A stretch of 64,000 nucleotides of DNA from Spongiimicrobium salis (lineage in GTDB: Bacteria > Bacteroidota > Bacteroidia > Flavobacteriales > Flavobacteriaceae): the NCBI RefSeq assembly GCF_043678055.1, contig NZ_JBHEQA010000002.1, positions 1,116,001 through 1,180,000 on the forward strand, read 5' to 3'. This document shows, piece by piece, positions 44,654 through 52,863 of the stretch (within the stretch, counting starts at the first letter, position 1; each line of letters opens with the position of its first letter). The notes beneath the pieces were generated by a model. The model ran no database searches and was not told the origin of the DNA. It saw nothing but the letters and a program-made list of their open reading frames with translations. A program made the position numbers and the translations under genes.

Positions 44654-45139
44654 TTATTTCCGTCTTCTACGGATGATTATGTAAAATATTGCAAGTCCAA
44701 ATGCCCCCGTGGCCACTGCAATTCCAAGCCATAGGAAAGGCTTTGCCCATCCGGGCATCCTGTTCCTCTCCAGGGTATTGGTTATCTCGGTCTCCGTGTT
44801 GCGCTCGGTCATCCGGTTTATGATATCCTTGTAGATCTGTACCGCGGCCTTTAGCTCCTTGCACTCGCAGGTCGCGCTGATGCTGTCCCCCTTCCTTTGA
44901 AGGGTCAGGGTGGCCGAGCCTGACCTTCGGATCACGGGGCGCTCCGAGAGTTTGTCCAAAAGTTCCATCAGTCCGACCGTATCCCGTTCCCGGGCCACGA
45001 CCACCGTATCGATGACCTGTCTCTGGGTCCAGACCGAATCTTTCACCGTTGTCCTGGTGTTCGACTCCTTTGGTAATAGTTTTGCCCCGCCGCATCCCGA
45101 TAGGGATATCAATAGGAGCAGGATCATTAGTTTTTTCAT
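44654..45139 (-). CDS. Probable unimolecular spanin (u-spanin) lipoprotein
   Basis: The 161-residue product starts with a lipoprotein signal (LLLLISLSGC, lipidated Cys16) and ends with a strong transmembrane helix (about 136-156, FLWLGIAVATGAFGLAIFYI) followed by RRRRK. The periplasmic middle has a helical, charged stretch (ELKAAVQIYKDIINRMTERN). A chain tethered to the outer membrane by lipid and to the inner membrane by a C-terminal helix is the u-spanin layout known from phage T1. It follows the endolysin gene closely, as expected for the lysis cassette. The alternative is a two-gene Rz/Rz1 system with the overlapping frame. Confidence 0.72.
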   Translation of the reverse strand: MKKLMILLLLISLSGCGGAKLLPKESNTRTTVKDSVWTQRQVIDTVVVARERDTVGLMELLDKLSERPVIRRSGSATLTLQRKGDSISATCECKELKAAVQIYKDIINRMTERNTETEITNTLERNRMPGWAKPFLWLGIAVATGAFGLAIFYIIIRRRRK

Positions 45140-45212
45140 ATCGAAGGATTTCTTTTATGGCCCCGATGGTCATTATGAGACCGATGAGTATTAAAATTTC
45201 AGTTCTTTTCAT
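44667..45212 (-). CDS. Overlapping frame with N-terminal membrane helix (possible i-spanin, doubtful)
   Basis: A frame starting 10 bp after the endolysin stop encodes an N-terminal helix (RTEILILIGLIMTIGAIKEI) before the spanin start at 45139, then runs out of frame through the whole spanin gene. The overlapping part is full of Gly, Arg, Asp and Pro and looks like a shadow translation. The first 25 residues could be a real short membrane peptide or the N-terminus of an Rz-like protein. I list it only because nested spanin genes are well known. Confidence 0.25.
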   Translation of the reverse strand: MKRTEILILIGLIMTIGAIKEILRYEKTNDPAPIDIPIGMRRGKTITKGVEHQDNGERFGLDPETGHRYGGRGPGTGYGRTDGTFGQTLGAPRDPKVRLGHPDPSKEGGQHQRDLRVQGAKGRGTDLQGYHKPDDRAQHGDRDNQYPGEEQDARMGKAFPMAWNCSGHGGIWTCNILHNHP

Positions 45213-45221
45213 TGTGCCGAC

Positions 45222-45647
45222 CTAAATGCGCCTAAACTCCAGGAGCCTCCGTTTTGGATATGTCCTGATGTTCACCTGGTTCGACTGGTTGCCACCGAGG
45301 ATGTGGATGTTATTTTCATCTTCTGAGATGAAGATGCCCACATGGCCCTTCCAGCTTTGGGGGCTCTCCCTCCAGAGGATGGCAACGTCCCCGATCTTTG
45401 GTTCGGCCACGCGCTCCCCGACATCCAGCCAGCTCCGTGCATTCAGCTTTCCGGTGTGCTGGCATCCGGCCTCAAGGGCGACCCAGTTCATGAAGGCCGA
45501 GCACCATGCGGTTTCGTCCTTCAGCTGGGAACCGTCAAAACCGATCACATTGAAATATTTTAGGATCTCGGGATTGTCCTGTTGTCCCCTGATTTCGGTG
45601 ATCCCGTATTGCGTGAGCGCTATGTTTACCAGTGCAAGTCTTTTCAT
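45222..45647 (-). CDS. Phage endolysin, CHAP/TIGR02594-like peptidoglycan amidase
   Basis: The 141-residue protein fits the TIGR02594/CHAP amidase group: DETAWCSAFMNW (Cys49 nucleophile), IGDVAILWRESPQSWKGHVG (His102) and HILGGNQSNQVN near the C-terminus. It lacks a signal peptide, so it should need a holin or spanin partner to reach the cell wall. A strong ribosome site (AAGGGGGG) precedes the ATG. It follows the capsid gene after a hairpin and precedes the spanin gene. Confidence 0.88.
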   Translation of the reverse strand: MKRLALVNIALTQYGITEIRGQQDNPEILKYFNVIGFDGSQLKDETAWCSAFMNWVALEAGCQHTGKLNARSWLDVGERVAEPKIGDVAILWRESPQSWKGHVGIFISEDENNIHILGGNQSNQVNIRTYPKRRLLEFRRI

Positions 45648-45663
45648 ATCCCCCCTTTAGGGT

Positions 45664-45691
45664 ACCGGCCACTTGCGATAAGTGGGCCGGT
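45664..45691. other. Stable hairpin between capsid and endolysin genes
   Basis: ACCGGCCACTT pairs with AAGTGGGCCGGT around GCGAT, with one bulged G. There is no U tract after it on the minus strand, so leftward transcription should mostly pass. It may process or protect the mRNA and so separate strong capsid expression from weak lysis expression (inference). Confidence 0.55.
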
Positions 45692-45703
45692 CCTTGTTAT
45701 TTT

Positions 45704-46636
45704 TTATTCGTTCCCCGAAACAATGGCCCCGAAACCGTATTCCTGTTTCTTGTCCGTAAGCCCGTAGGTCTGTAACCTAAAGGTGCTCTTCGGATCCGAA
45801 CCTTCCGTATCCAGGGTCTCGGGCTTGTAGAATATCTTCACCTGGTTCACGTGGTGCACCGTATTCTTGGAGTAGAAGAAAGTGGAAGCGTTCTTATCGG
45901 TCACGTCGGCGGCCGCATCGAAAGCCTTGAGCACCCCTCCTGGCGTATATTTTACGTTGGCAAGGTTGTGCCACAATTTCAGCGTATAGAAGCGCTCCAG
46001 CATTCCGGTGGCCGGATTTATCACGATATCGCGATAGTTCTGTGTATTCGCCCTATCGAGTATCAGGTCCTGTTGGTGCTCATGGCACAATTGTAGATTT
46101 TTATATAGGGGCATTAATCCCGGTAACGCCTCTACAAGGCCATAGAACTGGATAAGGTCCGCATAGGTCAGCCTTCTCCTGGCCATCTGCGTACCCGGAT
46201 TCACTACTGCCCCCGTGGTGCGCAAAACGGGCATTGCTCCCGGGGTATCCTGTACGGGTGCCAATTTGGTCAGTGCATAATCGCGTACCCCGATCTTCCA
46301 GCTCTCGGAATGTTTTACACGAACGGCACTGCGCTTGTCAAAGTTCAATGACCTGATCTCCGCATCGTCGACCTCGGTCGGGGTCGTGTCCATCTTGTCC
46401 CATGTGGTGATGTTGCGCTCGGTGCCCATTTTACTGGCCACGAAATCCTGTGTGTTGTTTACACGGAATTCCACATTGTTGATAAGCTTGTTGCGACGGA
46501 TTCCATCTGCGGAGATCGCAGCCTGCGGTGCGGGTTCCAAAAGTTTGATGAAAGCATCGTCATAGTTCCTGAATTCTTCCAATAATTGTGGGGCGACGTA
46601 TCTGTTGAGCCATACCCCGGTCTCGTTTGATGCCAT
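45704..46636 (-). CDS. Major capsid protein
   Basis: The 310-residue product follows the protease/scaffold gene, with its start codon in a TAATG overlap, and has the size expected of a major head protein. Regions such as SLNFDKRSAVRVKHSESWKI and PLYKNLQLCHEHQQDLILDR fit the capsid proteins of Mu-like Bacteroidota phages. I cannot assign the fold by reading. A hairpin follows the gene, which may allow separate regulation of capsid and lysis genes. Confidence 0.75.
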   Translation of the reverse strand: MASNETGVWLNRYVAPQLLEEFRNYDDAFIKLLEPAPQAAISADGIRRNKLINNVEFRVNNTQDFVASKMGTERNITTWDKMDTTPTEVDDAEIRSLNFDKRSAVRVKHSESWKIGVRDYALTKLAPVQDTPGAMPVLRTTGAVVNPGTQMARRRLTYADLIQFYGLVEALPGLMPLYKNLQLCHEHQQDLILDRANTQNYRDIVINPATGMLERFYTLKLWHNLANVKYTPGGVLKAFDAAADVTDKNASTFFYSKNTVHHVNQVKIFYKPETLDTEGSDPKSTFRLQTYGLTDKKQEYGFGAIVSGNE

Positions 46637-47826
46637 TATGCTTGTGGGTTAAATTTTTTGTTAAAAAGTTCGTTGTATACATCGATGTGGTCATCGTGCA
46701 ACTTGGCAAGGCCATTGGGGTCTTCATCTTGCCATTTATCATAGTTCCAGGTTTCACGGCCCTTCAATATTTCAGGGGTGTCCTTGGCGTTGGGGTCTTT
46801 GGGATCCGCAACGATGCCATTGGTAGGATCTACCTTTCCGGCCATCCTGTCAAGGGATTTGGCCACTAGGGCATAGTTCTCCACGGCATCCGCCATGGTC
46901 TGATCTTTTTCGGCAGGGGTTATCTTTCCGGCCTTAAGGGCCGCTTCCACCAGCACCGTGGCCTGGGACTTTTTGAAATCGTCCAGCGCCTTTACGGCCT
47001 CGGTCTCGTTCTTTGCGCTTGCAAAGACCTTCTCCAGTTCGGCCATAACGGCGTCGTCACTGGAATTCTCCGTCAGGCCGTTCTGCAATGATGCAGCTCC
47101 CAACATGGTAAGGATTCTATTCTTCATATATGTATCGCTTTGATTTTCTTCCGTTGTTCGGGCAGGAACTTTGCCGGTCTTGGTATGCTGCTCTGCAATG
47201 GTGTTCGATACCCCTTCGAACATATTTACAAGTTCCTCTTCGGAGGCGTTCTCCACGGTTTTGGGAGGGGCCTTACTGGTATCTATGATGGTATCGATCA
47301 GATTGGCCGCCTTTGCCTTTTTTGCATCGAACCAGAGGTTGATGCCACTTTTCATCCAACCCAGGACCACCTTTTTTTTCTTGCCCGTGCGCTGGATGAA
47401 CTTATCGACGATCTTGGCCTCTTCCTGGTCCACCAGATCGGCATAGGCGCGTATCTGTCCTGATTCGCCACCGATATAGCCGGTCACCTTATGGGTCATG
47501 ATACGTGCATATTTGTACGATGAGCGGGTGTCGCAAGATTGTAGTATCACGCCCGCCATCGATGCCGCCATACCGGTCACCGTCCCATGGAATTTTATGG
47601 GACTTACCTCCATGTATTCGCCTATGGTCATGCCATCGATGGTAGATCCGCCTCCGGAGTTTATAAAAATGTCACAATCCTCGACACCGTCCTCTTCCAT
47701 TTTCTTAATAGATCGGAAAAGCGATTCGGAGTTGACCTTCCAGCCCCCAATGTATCCGGTCATCATTATGAGCGGCCTTTCCACGCCGTTGCGGATTTTG
47801 AAAACTTCCTTTATGTTATCCGACAT
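46636..47826 (-). CDS. ClpP-like prohead protease fused to scaffold
   Basis: The N-terminal part (residues 1-175) is a ClpP/S49-like protease: ERPLIMMTGYIGGW, CDIFINSGGGS, then GTVTGMAASMAG with Ser89 as nucleophile and IMTHKVTG with His112. From about residue 215 the chain becomes a helical, acidic scaffold-like region (ASAKNETEAVKALDDFKKSQ). Fused protease-scaffold genes are common in Mu-like phages and act in head maturation. It is the first gene of the leftward late operon, 190 bp from the divergent terminase gene. Confidence 0.88.
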   Translation of the reverse strand: MSDNIKEVFKIRNGVERPLIMMTGYIGGWKVNSESLFRSIKKMEEDGVEDCDIFINSGGGSTIDGMTIGEYMEVSPIKFHGTVTGMAASMAGVILQSCDTRSSYKYARIMTHKVTGYIGGESGQIRAYADLVDQEEAKIVDKFIQRTGKKKKVVLGWMKSGINLWFDAKKAKAANLIDTIIDTSKAPPKTVENASEEELVNMFEGVSNTIAEQHTKTGKVPARTTEENQSDTYMKNRILTMLGAASLQNGLTENSSDDAVMAELEKVFASAKNETEAVKALDDFKKSQATVLVEAALKAGKITPAEKDQTMADAVENYALVAKSLDRMAGKVDPTNGIVADPKDPNAKDTPEILKGRETWNYDKWQDEDPNGLAKLHDDHIDVYNELFNKKFNPQA

Positions 47827-47864
47827 TCGATGATGGTTTTATAGGTCAAGACCTAATTTCATGA

Positions 47865-47902
47865 CAAATATGTAAGTGTTTTTTATCAAACACAAACAGT
47901 TT
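47865..47902 (-). promoter_or_regulatory. Leftward late promoter
   Basis: On the minus strand AAACTGTTTG (47902-47893), a 20-base spacer and CATATTTG (47872-47865) are found 39 bp before the protease start. The -7 part is one base from TAnnTTTG and TTTG of the -33 part matches. The same arrangement appears on the plus strand at 47960-47997. Confidence 0.7.
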
Positions 47903-47919
47903 AATTACATAATGTAATT
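47903..47919. promoter_or_regulatory. 17-bp palindrome between the two late promoters
   Basis: AATTACATAATGTAATT is a perfect inverted repeat with a single central base. It directly abuts the -33 part of the leftward promoter. A degenerate copy, TTACATATCGTAA, lies at 47945-47957, next to the rightward promoter. It looks like an operator for a phage regulator. Confidence 0.65.
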
Positions 47920-47959
47920 TATTCTTACAAGTATAAATCAGAATTTACATATCGTAACA

Positions 47960-47997
47960 AAACTGTTAGGAAATGGGTCGCGGCGTGCGCATATTTG
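47960..47997 (+). promoter_or_regulatory. Rightward late promoter
   Basis: AAACTGTTAG (47960-47969), a 20-base spacer and CATATTTG (47990-47997) lie 19 bp before the small terminase ATG. The -33 part has TTAG in place of TTTG. The extended match AAACTGTT to the leftward promoter, at the same spacing, suggests a shared activator. Confidence 0.65.
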
Positions 47998-48016
47998 CGT
48001 AGCAATACATCGATAT

Positions 48017-48442
48017 ATGGCAGGAAAAATGACATTGAAGGACAAAAGGGCAATGGCCGAGGAGCTCTTCATGAACACCGAAAAGAGCCAAAAGGAAATA
48101 GCCCAGATCGTCCATGTCACGGAGAAGACCATCGGAAAATGGAAGGATGCGGGAAATTGGGAAATTTTAAGGCAGGCCCGCACCGTAACGGCCAACAATA
48201 TCATAACGAACCTATATCAAAGGGCATACGAACTATCCTTGGAGGGGCAGGTCGATGCGGACAAACTCTCCAAGATAGCGTCTTCCATTGAAAAATTGAG
48301 CGACCGCAGGGTCACCATAAGCAGCATCATAAACGTGTTCAAGGATTTTACCGGGTGGGCCTATGGTGAGGATCCCGAAATGGCAAAGGCAATAAACGAT
48401 CTACAGCGAAAATATGTGGATCATAAATTGAACGAGGGATAA
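48017..48442 (+). CDS. Terminase small subunit
   Basis: The 141-residue protein has an N-terminal helix-turn-helix (SQKEIAQIVHVTEKTIGKWK, about residues 24-43) for DNA binding and a helical C-terminal half with LSKIASSIEKLSDRRVTISS, as in small terminases of Mu- and P2-like phages. It begins the rightward late operon. Its stop and the start of the large subunit overlap as TAATG. Confidence 0.85.
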   Translation: MAGKMTLKDKRAMAEELFMNTEKSQKEIAQIVHVTEKTIGKWKDAGNWEILRQARTVTANNIITNLYQRAYELSLEGQVDADKLSKIASSIEKLSDRRVTISSIINVFKDFTGWAYGEDPEMAKAINDLQRKYVDHKLNEG

Positions 48443-49977
48443 TGGCGCAGCGCATTGTAAAGAGGGACTACGACGAATGGTTGGAATTCTGCAGGAACGT
48501 GCAGTCGATGTCTTCCGTATCCCCCGAAGAAGATGAGAGGGCCAAACAAAAAAGGATAAATAGGGCGCTCAAGGACTATAATTTCTATGTAAAGACCTAT
48601 TTTCCGACCTACGCGGATCATGATTGTGCCCCCTTCCATATCGAATTTGCGAACACTTGCCTGGCCGATCCCAATTTCTTTGGGGTTGCCGAATGGCCAA
48701 GGGAACATGCCAAGTCGGTTCACATCGATATATTCATACCTATGTGGCTTATCGCGCATGGCGAACTGGACGGTATGATACTGATGGGAAAGAACAATAC
48801 CGATGCCTGTAACCTATTATCGGACGTACAGGCACAATTACAGTTCAACGAACTGTTCGCCCATGATTTCGGGGAGCAGTACAATTTTGGATCCTGGGAG
48901 GATGGTGACTTTACCACGAAGGATGGCGTACGGTTTATGGCGTGTGGCCGAAATCAGTCGCCGAGGGGAGCCAGGAAAGGGGAAAAAAGGCCCAACTATG
49001 CCGCCATAGACGATATAGATGACGACGAGATCGTATTGAACCCGAAACGTGTGAAAAAAGTAGTTAAGAACATTTTTGGGGCCCTTTTCTTTGCCCTTGC
49101 CATAAAGGGAGGTCGTATGGCGGTAGGCGGCAATCGGATACACTTCAACAGTATACTGGCCAATATCGTGGGGGATATCAAAAAGGGGATGAAAAAGAGA
49201 AAAGGGATCTTCCATTCCAAGATCTATGCGATCATGGACGGACGGCCCGCCTGGAGCAGGTATACCCTACAGGACCTTAAACGAAAAATGGATGCAGCCG
49301 GTCCGGTTCTGGCGGCACAGGAATTTTTCCACAAAACTGAGATAGAGGGGGATATATTCAAGAACAAATATTTCAATTGGCGCCGTACCCCGCATTGGGC
49401 ACAGTTCGAGGTGATCGTAGGGTACTTCGACCCTTCATTTGTGAATACCCCGACCAGTGATACAAAGGCCGTAAGGGTCTGGGCCCTAAAGGGTTTTAAA
49501 CGTTGGTGCCTTAAAAGTTTTGTACGGCGATGCGAACTAGAGGATGTATTTAGATGGATGGTCAAGGTAGAAAAAAGCCTGCCATTGGGCGTTGGGATAC
49601 TCTGGTATATGGAAAAGCAGTTCATAAGCAAGGAGATAACCAGGGCACTACGCAGGGTGATCAGGGAAACCGGGCACAACCTTTCCATTATTACCGATAC
49701 CCGGTCGAAGCCCAACAAGTATACCAGAATGGTCCGAATGGAACCGGAATATTCTTCCGGAAATGTCTTTTATAATATTGAGGAGGCCAATGATCCGGAT
49801 ATGATCGAGGGCAACCTGCAGCTGAAGGGAATCGAGCCTGGATACACCGGTCCGGATGATTCCCCGGATGCCGATGAGGGGGCCTGGCACATCCTGGACA
49901 AACACCTCGATCTTACCGAGATCGGAGAGGACGATGTTAACATAGGCCGTCACGAGCACGGCGAAAACAGATATTGA
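48442..49977 (+). CDS. Terminase large subunit
   Basis: The 511-residue product shows an ATPase-nuclease layout: a Walker A-like EWPREHAKSV at 84-93, a Walker B-like YAAIDDIDDDE at 186-196, and the nuclease start GYFDPSF with Asp330, followed by VGILWYMEKQ. It packages DNA into the prohead. Length is typical. It follows the small subunit gene with translational coupling. Confidence 0.92.
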   Translation: MAQRIVKRDYDEWLEFCRNVQSMSSVSPEEDERAKQKRINRALKDYNFYVKTYFPTYADHDCAPFHIEFANTCLADPNFFGVAEWPREHAKSVHIDIFIPMWLIAHGELDGMILMGKNNTDACNLLSDVQAQLQFNELFAHDFGEQYNFGSWEDGDFTTKDGVRFMACGRNQSPRGARKGEKRPNYAAIDDIDDDEIVLNPKRVKKVVKNIFGALFFALAIKGGRMAVGGNRIHFNSILANIVGDIKKGMKKRKGIFHSKIYAIMDGRPAWSRYTLQDLKRKMDAAGPVLAAQEFFHKTEIEGDIFKNKYFNWRRTPHWAQFEVIVGYFDPSFVNTPTSDTKAVRVWALKGFKRWCLKSFVRRCELEDVFRWMVKVEKSLPLGVGILWYMEKQFISKEITRALRRVIRETGHNLSIITDTRSKPNKYTRMVRMEPEYSSGNVFYNIEEANDPDMIEGNLQLKGIEPGYTGPDDSPDADEGAWHILDKHLDLTEIGEDDVNIGRHEHGENRY

Positions 49978-49978
49978 T

Positions 49979-50413
49979 ATGGCATTTTTAAGACCGGAGG
50001 ACTATACCGTCCAGATAAGACAATGGGTCACCAACATCCTCACCGATGGGGGCGACACCATACTGGAGCGCGCCGAGATGAGCGCCCAGGAGGAAATGGA
50101 ATCCTACCTGAACGCCCGATACGATGTGGCAAAGGTGTTCGATCCCGAACAGGTCGAAGGGGATAGGAACGCGCTCGTGGTCATGTACATGGTGGATATC
50201 GCCGTGTACCACATGCACTCCAATATTACGCCCTCGGATATCCCGGAGATACGCAAGGATAGGTACGATAATGCCATGGCATGGCTCAAAAAAGTGGCCG
50301 ATGGCAAGATAACCCCTAACCTTCCACAGCCCGAAATTCCGGAAGGAGAGGAAGATCCCGGAAGTTTCGAGTTCCAGGGCGGTAGCAATGATAAAACAAG
50401 CTTTAGATATTGA
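49979..50413 (+). CDS. Head-tail connector-like protein, DUF1320/gp36 type
   Basis: The 144-residue product resembles DUF1320 (Mu gp36): PEDYTVQIRQWVTNILTDGG, EEMESYLNARYDVAKVFDPE and VVMYMVDIAVYHMHSNI, then DRYDNAMAWLKKVADGKI. Such proteins sit in the neck or connector. The location directly between terminase and portal differs from Mu, where it follows the capsid gene. It ends two bases before the portal start. Confidence 0.82.
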   Translation: MAFLRPEDYTVQIRQWVTNILTDGGDTILERAEMSAQEEMESYLNARYDVAKVFDPEQVEGDRNALVVMYMVDIAVYHMHSNITPSDIPEIRKDRYDNAMAWLKKVADGKITPNLPQPEIPEGEEDPGSFEFQGGSNDKTSFRY

Positions 50414-50415
50414 TC

Positions 50416-52863
50416 ATGGGAAATAACTTGATAAACGATGTCCTGGATTACTTCTCGCCGGAGGCCAGGTCCAGAAAGAGACAGGTGAACAATGCAGTGA
50501 TAAAGATGGTCGAGGCCATACGTTCACAGCATTATATGTACCGCAAAGAGATCGCGGAATGGCGCACGGCCACATATCTGGCAGAGCTTCCGGAAGAACC
50601 AAGACGAAAAAGGCTCATGGATCTCTACAAAGAGATAATGAAGGACGCATTTATTTTCGGGCGCGCCGAGACACGTAAGCTCAGGGTCAGCAATAAAAAA
50701 CTGGTCGTCAAGAATGCAGACGGAGATATCGATACCGAAAAGAGCAAGCTCATGAAAAAGGGCTGGACAAGGAAGCAGTCCAAGTATAATATCGAGTCCA
50801 TATACTACGGTTTCACCCTCTCGTATTTCAAGGATCTGGACGACGACGGTTTCATCAAATCCGTGGATATGGTATTACGGGACCATATCGTTCCCGAGAC
50901 CTGTGAAGTGCTCAGGAGCCCGGAGGACAAGAGCGGTACCCGTTTCGATCAGGGACCGACCGAACCATGGACCATATTCGTGAACCATACCCATACCCTT
51001 GGGCTATTGGACAGGGCGGCACCGTTATATATCTTCAAAAAACATTCTTGGCAGAACTGGGACGAGTTCGAGGAGCGTTTCGGGATCCCGATGCGCATCG
51101 CCAAGGTCGCCAGTCAGGACAAAAGGGTACTAAAGGAGATCGACAAATGGCTAAAGGATCTGGGAAGCGCGGCATACGCACGATTTCCGGAGGGCACCGA
51201 GCTCGACATCAAGGAAACTTCGACCCAGGATGCCTACAACGTGTTCAACGAGAAGCGTAAGGCCTGCAACGAAGAACTGGCCACACTCTTCGATGGCCAT
51301 TTTGAGACGGCAAAGGATTCGGGATCTCGGGCAAAGGCCGGGGCCCTTATAGAGAGCAACCAGGATCAGATCACCCTGGACGATGAGCAGTTCAACCTTG
51401 ATACATGGAACGATATCATTTTGCCAAAGCTCACACAGAGGGGCTACCCCTTTATAGAGGGCGATCACATCGACTACGATGAGAACGTGGTGTCCACGCC
51501 CAGGGAAAGGCTGGAGATATTTCAGGGGGTAAAGAAATTGGGATATAACGTGGATCCGGAGCAGATAGAATCCGAGCTCGACGTTCGCCTGGTAGAACCC
51601 GAGCGACCGCCCGGAGGCAATGATGGAGGCACCCAAGACCGGATCGAAAATTTTAATGTGCCCCATGGCCATAGCTGTGGGGCGCACCCGGCGGATTACC
51701 GCATCATCGATCATAACGTAAGGGCCATGCTCTCCGATCATGAAGAGCGCCTTTTAAGGGAGATCTACAACGGGGACGTAAACTGGAACTTTCGTGAATT
51801 CGAAAGGTCGCACGGGAGATTGCTCCAGGGGCTCATGTCCGGCCTTACCGATATCGGGACCGATTTCAAGGGCGACGACCACAGGATGGCATCCATGATG
51901 AGGGCCAACGTCCACCGGTTCGGGATGGACAAAACGACGGCGGAGATCTTCCAACTGAACGAGATCCTTAGGGATCCCGACGTGGACAGCTTCGAAAAGT
52001 TCCGCGACCGTGCCCTGAAGGTATTCCCGAACTATAACCGCCGATGGCTTCGCACCGAGTACGATCAGGCCGTACTTGTGGGCGAAATGGGCCAGCGGTA
52101 CCAGGAAATGATCAGGGATATCGATGTGGCCCCTTACTGGAGGCTCGTGGCCGTCCTGGACGATACAACGACGAACATATGCCGTAGCCTGGACGGAAAA
52201 GTGTTCCGTAAGGACAATCCGGAGACCTGGAGGTTCCTCCCGCCCAACCATTGGAAATGCCGATCGGACGCCGAGGACGTGATCGACCTGGTGGACGACG
52301 ACGAAGTGCTCGACCTTCGCGGTGCCATAGCCAACGATCCCGAAGCATGGGAGGCGCAGCGCAAGAGCGGCCACGATGTAAATTGGGGGGATTCCGGACA
52401 GGTATTCTCAGCATCGCAGGGGTACCTTAAAAGGGTGTCCGGGGTACCATTGGATACGCTTAATTTCGGATATGCCGATTTCGGGCTCCCAAAGGTTCTC
52501 AAAGGGCGTTCAAATGCCCCTCAAAGGGCGTTTGAATGGGAGGATTCGATCGATGCCAACGGCATGGTGGCCATCTTGGATAACGATGGCCTGCCAAAGT
52601 TCGTCAACGGGGTCCTGTTGGGATCTCTGGAGGATAACCTGGCCAATGCCCTTCCCGATGTGATCGGAAAACCAATGGAGGTCTATTGGATGGAGGATGC
52701 CGGGAAGATGGTATATGTATATATCAAGGTGTACAGTGATGCGAACATTGTGGTCAGGGTAGAATTTTCACGCGTGGACGCAGCGCAGGTCGTTTCGGTC
52801 GAAGAGGTCCGGGACCTGGAGGAGAGCAGAAAGGGATTGTTAATCTATAGGGATACAAAATGA
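50416..52863 (+). CDS. Portal (DUF935) fused to MuF head-morphogenesis protein with extra C-terminal domain
   Basis: The start was set at ATG 50416; a TTG two codons earlier is also open. The 815-residue chain has a DUF935-like portal part (about 1-420; WTIFVNHTHTLGLLDRAAPL), then a MuF/SPP1 gp7-like part (about 430-620) with PYWRLVAVLDDTTTNICRSL and LPPNHWKCRSD. In Mu these are separate proteins. From about residue 695 there is another small alpha/beta domain with a strand-rich end (YVYIKVYSDANIVVRVEFSR, then RKGLLIYRDTK). C-terminal domains on MuF are often nucleases of the barnase/EndoU/colicin E5/RelE group, and the last strand fits this, but no catalytic residues can be named. Confidence 0.85.
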   Translation: MGNNLINDVLDYFSPEARSRKRQVNNAVIKMVEAIRSQHYMYRKEIAEWRTATYLAELPEEPRRKRLMDLYKEIMKDAFIFGRAETRKLRVSNKKLVVKNADGDIDTEKSKLMKKGWTRKQSKYNIESIYYGFTLSYFKDLDDDGFIKSVDMVLRDHIVPETCEVLRSPEDKSGTRFDQGPTEPWTIFVNHTHTLGLLDRAAPLYIFKKHSWQNWDEFEERFGIPMRIAKVASQDKRVLKEIDKWLKDLGSAAYARFPEGTELDIKETSTQDAYNVFNEKRKACNEELATLFDGHFETAKDSGSRAKAGALIESNQDQITLDDEQFNLDTWNDIILPKLTQRGYPFIEGDHIDYDENVVSTPRERLEIFQGVKKLGYNVDPEQIESELDVRLVEPERPPGGNDGGTQDRIENFNVPHGHSCGAHPADYRIIDHNVRAMLSDHEERLLREIYNGDVNWNFREFERSHGRLLQGLMSGLTDIGTDFKGDDHRMASMMRANVHRFGMDKTTAEIFQLNEILRDPDVDSFEKFRDRALKVFPNYNRRWLRTEYDQAVLVGEMGQRYQEMIRDIDVAPYWRLVAVLDDTTTNICRSLDGKVFRKDNPETWRFLPPNHWKCRSDAEDVIDLVDDDEVLDLRGAIANDPEAWEAQRKSGHDVNWGDSGQVFSASQGYLKRVSGVPLDTLNFGYADFGLPKVLKGRSNAPQRAFEWEDSIDANGMVAILDNDGLPKFVNGVLLGSLEDNLANALPDVIGKPMEVYWMEDAGKMVYVYIKVYSDANIVVRVEFSRVDAAQVVSVEEVRDLEESRKGLLIYRDTK
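52498..52536 (+). repeat. Direct repeat and hairpin at the MuF/C-terminal domain boundary
   Basis: CTCAAAGGGCGTT occurs at 52498-52510 and 52520-52532. TTCAAATGCCC (52509-52519) pairs with GGGCGTTTGAA (52526-52536) around CTCAAA, with one G-T pair. It lies inside the gene at the point where the C-terminal domain begins. Confidence 0.6.
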
